From JBCDJI01 sp964351865 (GTDB lineage Bacteria; Verrucomicrobiota; Verrucomicrobiia; Methylacidiphilales; JBCBYL01), in NCBI GenBank assembly GCA_964351865.1, contig CAYGPJ010000001.1, positions 110,940 to 174,939 on the forward strand: 64,000 nt of DNA. Direction: 5' to 3'. Of this stretch, positions 9,896 to 19,237 are shown one piece after another; the stretch's first letter is position 1, and each line of letters starts with the position of its first letter. The notes under the pieces are model-generated. The model saw only the letters and a list, made by a program, of their open reading frames with translations, made no database searches and had not been told where the DNA came from. The position numbers and the translations under genes were made by a program.

Positions 9896-11378
9896 TCATT
9901 ACCTCAGGCACCCTTAACTGAAACGGAGCCACCGGAAGTCCATTCGTCCCAAAGAGGTTTACCCGGGGATCATTCGACCAGGCATAGCGGACTAACTTTG
10001 GTGTGGAGACTCGCTCACTGGAGACCTGAATCACTCTGCCTTCGATCACAGCGCTTGCCGGAACAAATGGATCATCCTCGCCACGAATAAAAAACTCCCT
10101 CGGCGCGTCGCCTTCATTGAGTTCGAGGTCTCCGTCAAAGCGTAAAGCAATCTCACTTCCTTTCACTTCGAGTTGTTGGACTTGCGGCGCGGCATATTCA
10201 ACGGGCTTGCCGTACACCCGATTTAGGGCGACCCATGCCAAGCGCTCACCGACTGGCTTCTTCAGGGTGGGATGCACATCACCGCTATCACCAATGTCGA
10301 TCGTCACCGCCATGCCCGTATGCTCTAACGTATTTATTGTCAGTGCCTGCGACTCACGTAGTAGCGCCCAATCACGGTTTTCGGGTGCTTTCCAGTTCGG
10401 TAATTGCACAAATAGGAAAGGTAACTCCGGTGCCTGCATCTCACGCCGCCAGGCCTTGATCATCGTCGGGAATAACTTACGATAAAGCTTCGCCTGAAAC
10501 GGATCTGTATTGGCCTCACCCTGATACCAGATCACGCCCTTGACTGTGAAATTCTGAATCGGATGTAACATCGCGTTGTAAGTCGCCGCCGGAAACCAAC
10601 CGTAATGTTCCGTGATCGGAAACTTCTTCCCCGCAGCTACCGCCTCAGACTTCTTCTCCGGGTAAGTCGCTTTAAGGCTTTCAAAATTCGCAGCATACTT
10701 TTCATAACGCTTTACGTAATACGAAAAATCGGTGTCGGCACGCAGGTCTTCGATCGGCGTCCACATCTGCGCACTACTGCCGCCAATATAAGCCGACACC
10801 ATCGCCACGGGCACCTGCTCCGAGGCATAAACCTCCTGAGCGAAGTTCCATGCCACCGCTGAGATCCACTTGCGACCATCGGAGGTATCGGTTTTCCAAT
10901 GCCCTTCCACGCAATCGAATAGAGGCTCTGGCGCACCATCGAAGCGCTGCTTAAAGAAGCGTATCGAATCATTCGTCAGCTGCTGCAGAGCCTCCACGCC
11001 ATGGGTGGATTTAAACAAAGGAAACTCCATGTTCGACTGTCCGCTACAGATCCAAATATCGCCCACAAGGACATTGCCAATTATTGTTGTTTGTTGGTTG
11101 CTTGTTGTTGAAGAAGTGATGATAAGCGCCCGCCCCTTAGACGAAGCCGGTATTGCCTCCAGTTTAACCTCCCACTGTCCCTGGGCATCAGCAGTCCCTG
11201 TTTTTGATTGGCCCGCAAATTCAACACATACGGTGGCCCCCGGAACATGCATGCCCCAGATGCGTGCGGGCTGGTCACGTTGTAGCATCATGTGGTCCGA
11301 GAAAATGGACGGCAACTGCAACTCCGCCAACACCATACCGCAACTCAGTAAATAACTTAATACGATCCACATGTTCAT
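9888..11378 (-). CDS. Sialate O-acetylesterase-type (SASA) carbohydrate esterase, secreted
   Basis: This is a 496-residue SASA-family (DUF303) esterase. These enzymes remove acetyl groups from sialic acids or, in environmental bacteria, from acetylated polysaccharides. The ATG at 11378 is preferred over the frame's upstream codons because it begins a signal peptide (MNMWIVLSYLL...VLA) and lies 1 bp after the stop of the SGNH gene. Family marks are LPSIFSDHMMLQRD just after the signal, CSGQSNMEF with probable catalytic Ser near residue 115, VIWYQGEANT, and the late DVHPTLKKPVGERLA block carrying the Asp and His. It is tightly coupled to SGNH esterase upstream and the large lipoprotein downstream. 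Its place in the locus argues for plant- or algal-type acetylated glycans rather than sialic acid. Confidence 0.9.
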   Translation of the reverse strand: MNMWIVLSYLLSCGMVLAELQLPSIFSDHMMLQRDQPARIWGMHVPGATVCVEFAGQSKTGTADAQGQWEVKLEAIPASSKGRALIITSSTTSNQQTTIIGNVLVGDIWICSGQSNMEFPLFKSTHGVEALQQLTNDSIRFFKQRFDGAPEPLFDCVEGHWKTDTSDGRKWISAVAWNFAQEVYASEQVPVAMVSAYIGGSSAQMWTPIEDLRADTDFSYYVKRYEKYAANFESLKATYPEKKSEAVAAGKKFPITEHYGWFPAATYNAMLHPIQNFTVKGVIWYQGEANTDPFQAKLYRKLFPTMIKAWRREMQAPELPFLFVQLPNWKAPENRDWALLRESQALTINTLEHTGMAVTIDIGDSGDVHPTLKKPVGERLAWVALNRVYGKPVEYAAPQVQQLEVKGSEIALRFDGDLELNEGDAPREFFIRGEDDPFVPASAVIEGRVIQVSSERVSTPKLVRYAWSNDPRVNLFGTNGLPVAPFQLRVPEVMND

Positions 11379-11379
11379 A

Positions 11380-12783
11380 CTATTGCTTCGTAAGGGTGTA
11401 TTGATGTGAAACCGGTTGGTTCGCCTGATACAATTGAGGATGTAGCGATTCCAAGTGAGCCTCAATTTCAGCCTGCTTGGCTGTAATGGTGACGTAGTCG
11501 TTGTACTGTTGTTTCACGTAGTTATGCCAGGTTTCGCCTTCGCTCTGCTTCAGCTTTTCTGCTAAAAAAACTTCGACGGCCTGCGTATCACTCAGATCCA
11601 CATCGGACTGCGATAAGCCGCTACTATAGAAAACATAGGCAGCATTGCGCAAACGACCTTGCTGATAGTGGCGCGTGTCATTCAGCTGCTTCACCTTCAA
11701 GGCTTGCTGGTACTGCGGCGTCTTTTGCATCACCGCTAAATTGATCCCAGCCTCCAACTGCGCAGCGGTCCAGGTGCTGATCTGAGTTCCATCAATAGCG
11801 AGCACATAACTTCCCTCTGGCAGATTCTGAACGGCCAGAATTTGCTGATTCATCTCTGCCTCAAAAGGCACCCGTTCCAGTGCCGGGGCAATCTTCTCGG
11901 TTTGCGGAAACGGCAAGGCACCTTCCAACGCCGTGAAGCGGACTGAATCGACCGCCACCTGCAGCTCCGTAACCGCGGCATTCTCCGAGTCCTTTACGAC
12001 GCCGCTCTTCGCATCCAACACCATTTTGGAAACAAACTTCGGCACCGCCTGCGCCTTTAAGAATTGATACCCCATAATGAAATGACCTAAGTCCACATGA
12101 GGATGCACCCGGTCCAAGCCAATGATCGTGGCCGATGGATCGTCCTGCTGGATCTCAGCATTGATCGCCGACATGGAATCATAAAAATCCACATAGCCCT
12201 GCCCTCTCGATGCCGCAGTGGTCTTCACGAAATTCGCACATTTGCCAAGGGCATCGTTCACCCCGACCTCGTTCTTACCTTCTAGTTCTGCGGTCTGATC
12301 ATAGATCGTCGGTGTGATGAAAACGACTTCACTGCCAATTGCATCCAACTTGCCGAGCAGTTTCGTCATATCTGAATAGTAGGTATCAAGAAATTTCTGC
12401 TGTGTCGCCATATCCGTCTTATCCGGGCCATAGAGCCAGCGGCCCACATCATTCATCCCCAGCATCACCGTAGAGACATTCGGCTTCACCACCGCGACAT
12501 CCTCGTCAAAGCGATGCAACACATGCCAGGCCTTCTCCCCGCTGATCCCCTTGTTCCAGATACGGACCTCACGTTCAGGGAAGCGCGTCAAATAGTAGAG
12601 GTAGACATACGAATGGTACATTCCGGCATGCGTGATGCTGTCACCAACGAAAGCAACCCGATCCCCATCCTGAAACTGTCGTACGGTCTGTGCGGAAGCA
12701 CTAGGGAGCACGCATGAGAGAATCACCCAAAGGATCATCAATAGATTTCGCAAAATCATCAAACGAGCGGCAACCAACAACAT
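11380..12783 (-). CDS. Secreted SGNH/GDSL hydrolase (acetylesterase-like)
   Basis: The 467-residue protein starts with a signal peptide ending near ASAQ at residue 32; starts at 12783 and 12759 both keep it. SGNH blocks are VAFVGDSITHAG (catalytic Ser49), NKGISG (Gly), MLGMNDVG (Asn111) and GLDRVHPHV (Asp224 and His227). Residues about 270-460 form an extra C-terminal region rich in Gln and Lys that is common in verrucomicrobial and planctomycetal SGNH proteins and has no assigned role. SGNH enzymes of this kind usually deacetylate polysaccharides. The gene is immediately followed by the SASA esterase and the lipoprotein glycosidase, forming a three-gene unit. The substrate is inferred from context. 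Confidence 0.88.
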   Translation of the reverse strand: MLLVAARLMILRNLLMILWVILSCVLPSASAQTVRQFQDGDRVAFVGDSITHAGMYHSYVYLYYLTRFPEREVRIWNKGISGEKAWHVLHRFDEDVAVVKPNVSTVMLGMNDVGRWLYGPDKTDMATQQKFLDTYYSDMTKLLGKLDAIGSEVVFITPTIYDQTAELEGKNEVGVNDALGKCANFVKTTAASRGQGYVDFYDSMSAINAEIQQDDPSATIIGLDRVHPHVDLGHFIMGYQFLKAQAVPKFVSKMVLDAKSGVVKDSENAAVTELQVAVDSVRFTALEGALPFPQTEKIAPALERVPFEAEMNQQILAVQNLPEGSYVLAIDGTQISTWTAAQLEAGINLAVMQKTPQYQQALKVKQLNDTRHYQQGRLRNAAYVFYSSGLSQSDVDLSDTQAVEVFLAEKLKQSEGETWHNYVKQQYNDYVTITAKQAEIEAHLESLHPQLYQANQPVSHQYTLTKQ

Positions 12784-12884
12784 GAATACGATACTTGAGT
12801 ATTAAGCGTTCGATCTCAATCACCCTTAGTTTATAACATTAGAATAAGATTAAGCCTATTCGGGAACCTAGCAACTGGTCGTGG

Positions 12885-14546
12885 TCACTGGGGACTGAAA
12901 AATTTGGGTTCTTTTTTGAAGGGAACCGATGCATCGGCATCGAAGTAAACCTCGTCATTTCCGTGCGGATTGTCCGCCCGACTCACCACGCCTTCGGGCA
13001 AGCACTGCTGCCAGGCGTTACGATCTGCCAGCAATGCGGAAAGCTCTTTAATCAACTCTGTATACTCAGGTTTTTTGACGAGGTTGGTGGTTTCGTCGGG
13101 ATCGGTTTCGAGATCGAATAACTGACTTCCCTCCAGCGGCCCTTGTCGTGCGCCTACATTAGGAATACTGCCGGCACGAAATTCGGTGTAGCGGTAGCGC
13201 TCGGTGCGCACGCTGTATCCCTCGCCTTTTGATCCATCATCGCAGACGTAGATCTCTTTCTGACTGAAGGCTGCCGTTTTCCACGACCGCTCGGGATTCT
13301 TAAATAAGGGCACCATCGAGAGCCCTTCCAGATAATCAGCAGGTTTAAATCCTGCCAGTTCGTTCATGGTGGGATAGATGTCCACAAATTCCACCAGTCG
13401 CTCCGAGACAGCACCGGGCAGAAATGCCACACCTTGGTGAGGTTTCCACATCAGCGTGGTGCGCAGCCCGATCTCAAAATTGGAATACTTGCCCCAATGA
13501 CTGTGTTCACCGAGATGATACCCGTGGTCGCCGATCACGCAGATGATGGTGTTGTCCCATTCTCCGATAGCTTTCAAATGGTCAAACAGCTCTCCCATCA
13601 AGGCATCCTGATAACTGACCGCGGCGTAGTAGCCGTGCAGCAGGTTAGTTTTGTATTCCTCGGTCTCTTGTCCGCGCTTCTGCCAGCCTGCATATTTGGA
13701 ACGTGCGTCAGAGTGGAGTTGGCGCTGATAGACATCCTTCGCCAATGTGTCGTGCTTCGCAAATTCGAGATCTTCCTTGGTATACAGATCCCAATACTTC
13801 TTCGGGCTGATAAAGGGGTAATGGGTATTGGCCATGCCAATCGAAATGAAGAACGGCTCCCCCTTCGCCTGCGCGCGACTCATCACCTCGATGGCATCTT
13901 CGGTATTCTGAGCCGAAATAAAACCGGTATCGTCGGCGCTGCTGCCGTCTGGCTTGGTGCCCATGCCCCAGGGTGGCATTTTCTGGTAGGCCTCGTAAAC
14001 GTCCAGCCCGTCTTCATGGATATATTTCCAACACTCGTCATGCCAGGAATTGCGATACTTCTGCGGCGCTTCGCCATAGATTTTTGAAGTGGGTGACTGC
14101 CGTTTATCCATGGTCCACAGCTCATACTTACCCTTCATGTTCGGCTCGGAAAAGCCCAGCTCCACTAGACCATGGTGCACTTTCTGATAGCTCTTAGTAT
14201 ACCACCCCCTATCATAAAAATAACGCATGATGCTGGGATGATCCGGCAGGAATTCATTAACGAACCACTGACTATAGGGAAAGTTCACCCCCGTCGTGTC
14301 AGGCCGGCACCCGGTTAAAAAACTGGCACGCGATGGGGCACAGATTCCCTGCTGCACATAAGCACGTGTGAACATCACCCCCTCGTCCGCCAGCTGATCC
14401 AAGTTCGGCGTTTTCATTTGCTCGAAGCCATAGCAGCCATGCTGCATCCGCATATCATCACCAATGATAAAGAGGATGTTTGGCTTGGCTTCCGCAGAAA
14501 TAGCGATCAATAGAAAACTGAACCCGAGGAGGCAGGCTTGTTTCAT
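12885..14546 (-). CDS. Sulfatase (S1, iduronate-2-sulfatase-like), secreted
   Basis: This is a 553-residue type I sulfatase with a signal peptide ending at SAEA. Metal ligands are Asp30-Asp31 in IIGDDM, and the formylglycine site is C69-A-P-S-R in CAPSRASFLTG. The VIGDHGYHLGEH and WGKYSNFE blocks are typical of iduronate-2-sulfatase-like members. Cys69 must be converted to formylglycine by a maturase that is not in this window. The start codon overlaps the stop of the upstream sulfatase gene by 4 bp (ATGA), so the two are translationally coupled. It ends a run of three sulfatase genes. The true substrate is probably a sulfated marine glycan and not iduronate; that is inference. Confidence 0.94.
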   Translation of the reverse strand: MKQACLLGFSFLLIAISAEAKPNILFIIGDDMRMQHGCYGFEQMKTPNLDQLADEGVMFTRAYVQQGICAPSRASFLTGCRPDTTGVNFPYSQWFVNEFLPDHPSIMRYFYDRGWYTKSYQKVHHGLVELGFSEPNMKGKYELWTMDKRQSPTSKIYGEAPQKYRNSWHDECWKYIHEDGLDVYEAYQKMPPWGMGTKPDGSSADDTGFISAQNTEDAIEVMSRAQAKGEPFFISIGMANTHYPFISPKKYWDLYTKEDLEFAKHDTLAKDVYQRQLHSDARSKYAGWQKRGQETEEYKTNLLHGYYAAVSYQDALMGELFDHLKAIGEWDNTIICVIGDHGYHLGEHSHWGKYSNFEIGLRTTLMWKPHQGVAFLPGAVSERLVEFVDIYPTMNELAGFKPADYLEGLSMVPLFKNPERSWKTAAFSQKEIYVCDDGSKGEGYSVRTERYRYTEFRAGSIPNVGARQGPLEGSQLFDLETDPDETTNLVKKPEYTELIKELSALLADRNAWQQCLPEGVVSRADNPHGNDEVYFDADASVPFKKEPKFFSPQ

Positions 14547-16156
14547 TGGCTAGCTTCTCCGGCTCTTAGCGCTTCGATCTGCTTGCGTTCAGTCGAATAA
14601 TAAAATGTCGGATCCGTGACGTTCCTCGCCGCCGGAATCCCATCCGGGACTTGGTATTGCTTTTTAACCAGCTTCAGCGCTGTGTGCATGCGCTGAACAA
14701 CTTCAGTATAAGCAGGATTGGCATACTGATTGGTCAGTTCCTGTGGGTCGGTTTCCATGTCGATGAGTTCCCATTCATTCATGTCGTAGAAATGAATTAA
14801 CTTATAACGACCGTCATAGACACCTTCATGGCGTTGAACCATGTGCCAACCGGGGTACTCGTAGTAGTGGTAGTAGAGATATTTCCGCCAATCGTTCGGT
14901 GCCTCGCCTTTAAACAACGGCAACAGGCTCCGCCCCTGCATTTCGGGCGACGCCTCGACTCCGGCGATTTCGAGAAAGGTCTGTGCAAAATCCAGATTGG
15001 AAACCAGCTCCTGGTTCACGCTTCCGGCGTTGATGGTACCCGGCCATTTAACCAGCAACGGGGTGCGGAAGGATTCGTCATACATGAAGCGTTTGTCGAA
15101 CCATCCGTGCTCTCCCAGATAGAACCCCTGATCCGAAGAGTAGATGAATACCGTATTTTCCGCCAAGCCGCTCTCTTCGAGATAGTCCTGCAGACGCCCG
15201 ATGTTGTCATCAAGCGACCGGATGCACCCGAGGTAGTCGCGCAGGTAGCTCTGGTATTTCCATTTCAACAAAGCGACGCCTTTCAGGTCGGGATCGCTAT
15301 ACTCCTTTTCACGGCGGTCGAGATTCCGATCCCACGCGGCCTTCTGTTCAGGCGAGAGCCGTGAATAGACCCTTTGAAAAAACTCCGAATCAGGCCTGCG
15401 CACATCTACCTTCAAATCCTTGTCCTTTTCTAAAGTCACCGCGAGTGACATGTCTTGATCGTGTGCGGCAGTAGTTCGGCCACGATAATCGTCGAAGAGC
15501 GTAGCGGGTTCTGGAAATTGAACATCCTGAAACAGCTCGAGATATTTGACCGGCGGCGACCACTCCCGATGCGGGGCCTTGTGCTGAACCATCAGCATGA
15601 ATGGTTTATCCTTGTCGCGTCCGTGCTCCAACCACTGGATGGCTTTATCGGTAACGACTTCGGTCACATAGCCCGCTTCCGTAATCTGACCTTCAGCAGT
15701 CAGGAACTCGGGGCGATAATATAACCCCTGCCCTGGCAGTATCTCCCAGTGATCAAACCCTGTCGGTTCCGAAGCGAGATGCCATTTTCCGATGATAGCG
15801 GTCTGATAGCCACCCTGCTGTAACAACTTGGGAAACGTCACCTGACTACCGTCAAACCGGGTGGCTTCATTCACGAGAAAGCCATTGAGGTGACTATGCT
15901 TGCCGGTCAGAATCGTAGCTCGACTTGGCCCGCAGATCGAGTTGGTGACCATACAACGATCAAAGCGCATGCCCTGCTCGCCAATTCGATCCAGGTTGGG
16001 GGTGGGCGCCAGCTTCGCAATGTCAAAACCATACGCCCCGATTGCCTGCGTGGCATGGTCGTCGCTGAAAACAAAAACGATATTCGGTCGATCGGATGCA
16101 GCGAGAGCACTGCTAGCCAGCATAAACACCAGAAGTATACTCTTTAGACATTTCAT
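14543..16156 (-). CDS. Sulfatase (S1, N-acetylglucosamine-6-sulfatase-like), secreted
   Basis: This 537-residue type I sulfatase has a signal peptide ending near SALA. The active-site Cys75 lies in SICGPSRATILTGKHSH, and Asp32-Asp33 begin the metal site (VFSDDH). The IIGKWHL block and the SDQGFYLGEHGWFDKR block are characteristic of the subgroup containing glucosamine-6-sulfatases and many algal-polysaccharide sulfatases. It overlaps the next sulfatase gene by 4 bp and starts right where the preceding sulfatase gene ends (16157), so the three are co-translated. It should act outside the cytoplasm after formylglycine maturation. Among the five sulfatases of the locus it most resembles the one at 24504-25943, in its N-terminal and C-terminal blocks. 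Confidence 0.94.
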   Translation of the reverse strand: MKCLKSILLVFMLASSALAASDRPNIVFVFSDDHATQAIGAYGFDIAKLAPTPNLDRIGEQGMRFDRCMVTNSICGPSRATILTGKHSHLNGFLVNEATRFDGSQVTFPKLLQQGGYQTAIIGKWHLASEPTGFDHWEILPGQGLYYRPEFLTAEGQITEAGYVTEVVTDKAIQWLEHGRDKDKPFMLMVQHKAPHREWSPPVKYLELFQDVQFPEPATLFDDYRGRTTAAHDQDMSLAVTLEKDKDLKVDVRRPDSEFFQRVYSRLSPEQKAAWDRNLDRREKEYSDPDLKGVALLKWKYQSYLRDYLGCIRSLDDNIGRLQDYLEESGLAENTVFIYSSDQGFYLGEHGWFDKRFMYDESFRTPLLVKWPGTINAGSVNQELVSNLDFAQTFLEIAGVEASPEMQGRSLLPLFKGEAPNDWRKYLYYHYYEYPGWHMVQRHEGVYDGRYKLIHFYDMNEWELIDMETDPQELTNQYANPAYTEVVQRMHTALKLVKKQYQVPDGIPAARNVTDPTFYYSTERKQIEALRAGEASQ

Positions 16157-17992
16157 CTATTTAACCTGAGTGAGCACTACTTTTTCGATACCCCGCTTAA
16201 AGAGGGCATTGCCATGCGCAGCCGGTTTAGCGACACTCACGGTCAAGACCGTCTCGCCCTTAGGCAGCGTCAACTGCCCGACCGGATAGTCCGCCTCTGC
16301 AATCACCGCCGTCTGCATCTGTTGTTCCCCAACTCGAATACTGATTTCAGCTCCTTCCCCATCAATCGGATGCGCCCCCCATTTGGTAAAATTAACTAAT
16401 CGAATCTCATACGTGCCAGCCTCGACCACATCGATTTGATAGCTCGCACCGTCTCCGACCGCCTTCAGGTCACTTAGAACCTTGCCTTCATTCCTGGCAT
16501 GACCCGTCAATTCAATCGGAGCATAGGCGAGTATTTCGTCATTTACCCCACCGATCGGAAAGGTCGGCATGGTTAGTGTCCGCGGCGATGCCACCATCGC
16601 CTCAAAACGTTCTTGCAGCAATGCATCCATCGTCTTCGCCACCTCCGGATATTCGTTAATTACGTTGTTCCATTCCTTAACGGATCCGTTGGCCTTAAAG
16701 AGTGAGGTCTCCGCTCCCATACGGACAAATTTGAACTCCTGATTTCGTATCGCGAGGAAGTCCTGATCGACGTAGCTGATCGAAGCCTTATTCTTTAAGA
16801 CCTTATAGCCCATTGGGGTATATCCCGCACTTTCCGCCCGATTCATGCCGTCATAGAGCGGGTCCATCTTCAGTTCGATCAGGTAGCGATCCTGCCAGTC
16901 CGATGCCTGCCCCTTAAGCAGGGGCACCAACGATTGCCCCTCCAACGGCAACTTTGATTCATACTCGATGGAACACAGCTCCAGGATCGAAGGAAAGAGA
17001 TCTTGCACGTGGGCGATGGTCTCCACATCCATAGGCTTAAACTGACCGGGATAGCGCACAAAGAGCGGCACATGAATGCCCCCTTCCCAGGAAGTGCCCT
17101 TGCCGCCTTTTTCCATCAACACATTGCGGATTTTCTGATCTGCCGGCTCCAGGCGTTTTCCATTACCCAAATCGCTGCGTTCATGATTATTGATCAAGCC
17201 ATTATCGTGCAGGTACAGCACAATGTTATTCTGCTCCAAACCCATTTCTTTGACCCCCTGCAACAAACGACCGACATTGTGATCGAAATGTGTGATGTAA
17301 CCGAACAACGTCGCCAGTTCCTCGCTATGGCCCGCTTCTCGATACGGGGCGATGAATTCCTCGGGTGCATACCACGGGGCATGAATCTGGGGATAAGCCA
17401 GGTATAAAAAGAAGGGCTGCTGTTTATTTTGCTGAACAAACTCTAAACCCAGATCCGTCAGAATATCGCATGACCACCCCTTCGGGTGCGATACCACCCC
17501 ATCGTGCATCAGCACGGGATCGGTATCATCATAGAGCCGATCCACGATCATCTGCTGCTCAGTAAAGCCACGTTGATCCGGATGCCGGTCACGTGTTTTT
17601 CCCAGGTGCCACTTGCCCAGCATTGCACTCACGTAGCCATGCTCACCAAGCACCTGCGGCAGCAATACTTCATCCCGATGCAGGAAATCGCGCCCACCGT
17701 GAACGCCCCAGACGCCAGCCTCCTGGTTATTGCGCCCGGTCATCAGCGAAGCGCGCGTCGGCGCACAGGCCGAGTGCACATAAAACTGGGTGAAGCGAAC
17801 GGACTGCTCGGCTAATTGATCCAGATGCGGGGTTTGAATCTTGTCATGATATCGCCCCAGATCCCCAAACCCCTGATCGTCGGTTAAGATCAGAATGACA
17901 TTCGGCGGTTGAGTTGCTTGCGATGTGAAACTGCAAGCCCACAGCGCCATGAACACTAGGCCTATCACGTATTCCTTCATAAACTCTGCCAT
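16157..17992 (-). CDS. Sulfatase (S1, arylsulfatase A-like) with C-terminal accessory domain, secreted
   Basis: This 611-residue protein begins with a signal sequence; an alternative start at 17980 removes four residues. The formylglycine motif is C76-A-P-T-R in SACAPTRASLMTGRNN, with Asp38-Asp39 in ILTDDQGFGDLG. The GKWHLGKTRD and FLYLAYPQIHAPW blocks match the arylsulfatase A/B-like branch, which differs from the other four sulfatases here. The last 110 residues, from about GHARNEGKVL, are a likely beta-sandwich with a domain feel of glycan-binding or stabilising modules. The gene is 6 bp downstream of a small secreted protein gene, so the two are probably co-expressed. Confidence 0.93.
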   Translation of the reverse strand: MAEFMKEYVIGLVFMALWACSFTSQATQPPNVILILTDDQGFGDLGRYHDKIQTPHLDQLAEQSVRFTQFYVHSACAPTRASLMTGRNNQEAGVWGVHGGRDFLHRDEVLLPQVLGEHGYVSAMLGKWHLGKTRDRHPDQRGFTEQQMIVDRLYDDTDPVLMHDGVVSHPKGWSCDILTDLGLEFVQQNKQQPFFLYLAYPQIHAPWYAPEEFIAPYREAGHSEELATLFGYITHFDHNVGRLLQGVKEMGLEQNNIVLYLHDNGLINNHERSDLGNGKRLEPADQKIRNVLMEKGGKGTSWEGGIHVPLFVRYPGQFKPMDVETIAHVQDLFPSILELCSIEYESKLPLEGQSLVPLLKGQASDWQDRYLIELKMDPLYDGMNRAESAGYTPMGYKVLKNKASISYVDQDFLAIRNQEFKFVRMGAETSLFKANGSVKEWNNVINEYPEVAKTMDALLQERFEAMVASPRTLTMPTFPIGGVNDEILAYAPIELTGHARNEGKVLSDLKAVGDGASYQIDVVEAGTYEIRLVNFTKWGAHPIDGEGAEISIRVGEQQMQTAVIAEADYPVGQLTLPKGETVLTVSVAKPAAHGNALFKRGIEKVVLTQVK

Positions 17993-17998
17993 TGCTTG

Positions 17999-18538
17999 CT
18001 AATTAAAGCTTGGGGGGATGGCCTTAAACGTCACCGTGGTATTCAAGTGTAATTCGGTGCCGGCCGGAACCTCCCCTACACGCATGTCAATAAAACCGTG
18101 CTTGGCGGTGGTGTCAGGAATGGTCACCGGCAGCAAAATCTGGCGCCATTCTTTGCCGATAGATTCAGCCCGATAATCGCCTAGCTTAACCATTTTTTTA
18201 TCATCATCCGGCTGAGTTCCGTTGAGACAAATCGGTATTTTTAATTCATCGATATTCGTTTTGGCAGCGAGATTTAAAGTATATTCACCCGGCGGCAAAT
18301 CCCAGACCTTGCAGTAAATTTGAATCACTTTCTTCAGGTGATCGCCGACTTCACCCGTGAAGGTAAACATCATCACGTCAGCTGCTACGGACGTGGTGAT
18401 TTCATTCTCCTTCAATTCAGGTCCGAACATGCTTACCTGTTTCGTGGCGAACTGGTAAGTGGTTTCATTAGCGATGGCACTAGCGCTAATCAGTGCCGCA
18501 GCCACGCTTGCCCATATCATTCTTTGTTTAAACTTCAT
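17999..18538 (-). CDS. Small secreted protein, unknown family (paralogue A)
   Basis: This is a 179-residue exported protein. The start at 18538 is chosen because it begins a clean signal peptide (MKFKQRMIWA...AIA) and has AAGG upstream; the open frame extends to 18595 without signal features. The mature part is rich in beta-strand-forming residues and contains IQIYCKVWDLPPGEYTL near the middle, then DYRAESIGKEWRQILLPV and a late HGFIDMRVG. The gene at 18660-19187 encodes a clear paralogue with the same blocks in the same order. I recognise no named family. The predicted fold is a jelly-roll-like sandwich similar to carbohydrate-binding modules. Its place between GH130 and three sulfatases suggests glycan binding or delivery at the cell surface, which is inference. 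Confidence 0.8.
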   Translation of the reverse strand: MKFKQRMIWASVAAALISASAIANETTYQFATKQVSMFGPELKENEITTSVAADVMMFTFTGEVGDHLKKVIQIYCKVWDLPPGEYTLNLAAKTNIDELKIPICLNGTQPDDDKKMVKLGDYRAESIGKEWRQILLPVTIPDTTAKHGFIDMRVGEVPAGTELHLNTTVTFKAIPPSFN

Positions 18539-18659
18539 ATCTTTTGCCTTTTTTATTATCAGATTTTTAATTTTTCTGATCTGGGTGTAACTCAACGAGC
18601 CAGCACCGTAGTCATACCACTCTCAGCGCCTCAGCGGCGCATTACATCACATGGATTTA

Positions 18660-19187
18660 CTATTTAGGTTCTATCTCAAATTCCCGCTTGAGATAGAGCT
18701 CGGTCTTTTTATCAACCGCCCCCACCTGCATGATGAAAAACCCGTGCTTGGTTGGTATTTCCGGCACCTTGAAAGGCAGTGAAATTTTTACCCATTTCTT
18801 ATCAATTTCCACCTCGGTAGATTTTGACAACGGAGTTAGTTCCAGATCATCATTTGAATATTTTCCGTTCAGGCTTAACGGGAATTCAAGCCTGGATTCA
18901 CTCGATTTTGCTTCAAAGGTTAAGACATACTCACCCGGCTTCAAATCCCACACTTTGCAGTAGATCTGAATTTTTTTACCCCCCGGAGCTTTATCCTTCC
19001 CGGTAAAGATAAACTTCAACTCATCGCGTTCTTCCTCGATGAGGATCTCATTTTCTTCATATGCGTCACCATAGAAATTCACCTGCTTCGCCCCGAATTC
19101 ATAGGTCGATTTTTTCCCGGCAAAGGCCATCCCGACCAGTCCTATCATGGCACACAGAGTGATAGTTGTTTTCGTAAGTTTCATCAT
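18660..19187 (-). CDS. Small secreted protein, unknown family (paralogue B)
   Basis: The 175-residue protein has a signal peptide ending near AFAG. AAGAGA precedes the double ATG at 19187/19184. It shares with its downstream neighbour the motif IQIYCKVWDLKPGEY, the K(W/E)W...I.LP block and the late KHGFF-MQVG block, so the two arose by tandem duplication. Pairwise identity looks to be about one third by eye. It contains a single Cys in the mature part, in IYCKVWDL, conserved in both copies. It lies between the GH130 phosphorylase gene and paralogue A within one same-strand run. No known domain is recognised. A periplasmic or surface glycan-binding role is a guess from location and fold. Confidence 0.8.
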   Translation of the reverse strand: MMKLTKTTITLCAMIGLVGMAFAGKKSTYEFGAKQVNFYGDAYEENEILIEEERDELKFIFTGKDKAPGGKKIQIYCKVWDLKPGEYVLTFEAKSSESRLEFPLSLNGKYSNDDLELTPLSKSTEVEIDKKWVKISLPFKVPEIPTKHGFFIMQVGAVDKKTELYLKREFEIEPK

Positions 19188-19237
19188 TAGTTCTCTTTTA
19201 TTTCATTTATCTATTTCAATTTCCATAGAAGGGTAGG

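Noticed and set aside
13434..14087. Plus-strand frame of 217 codons opposite a sulfatase
   Set aside because: Antisense to a strongly supported sulfatase; composition is that of a reversed GC-rich gene.
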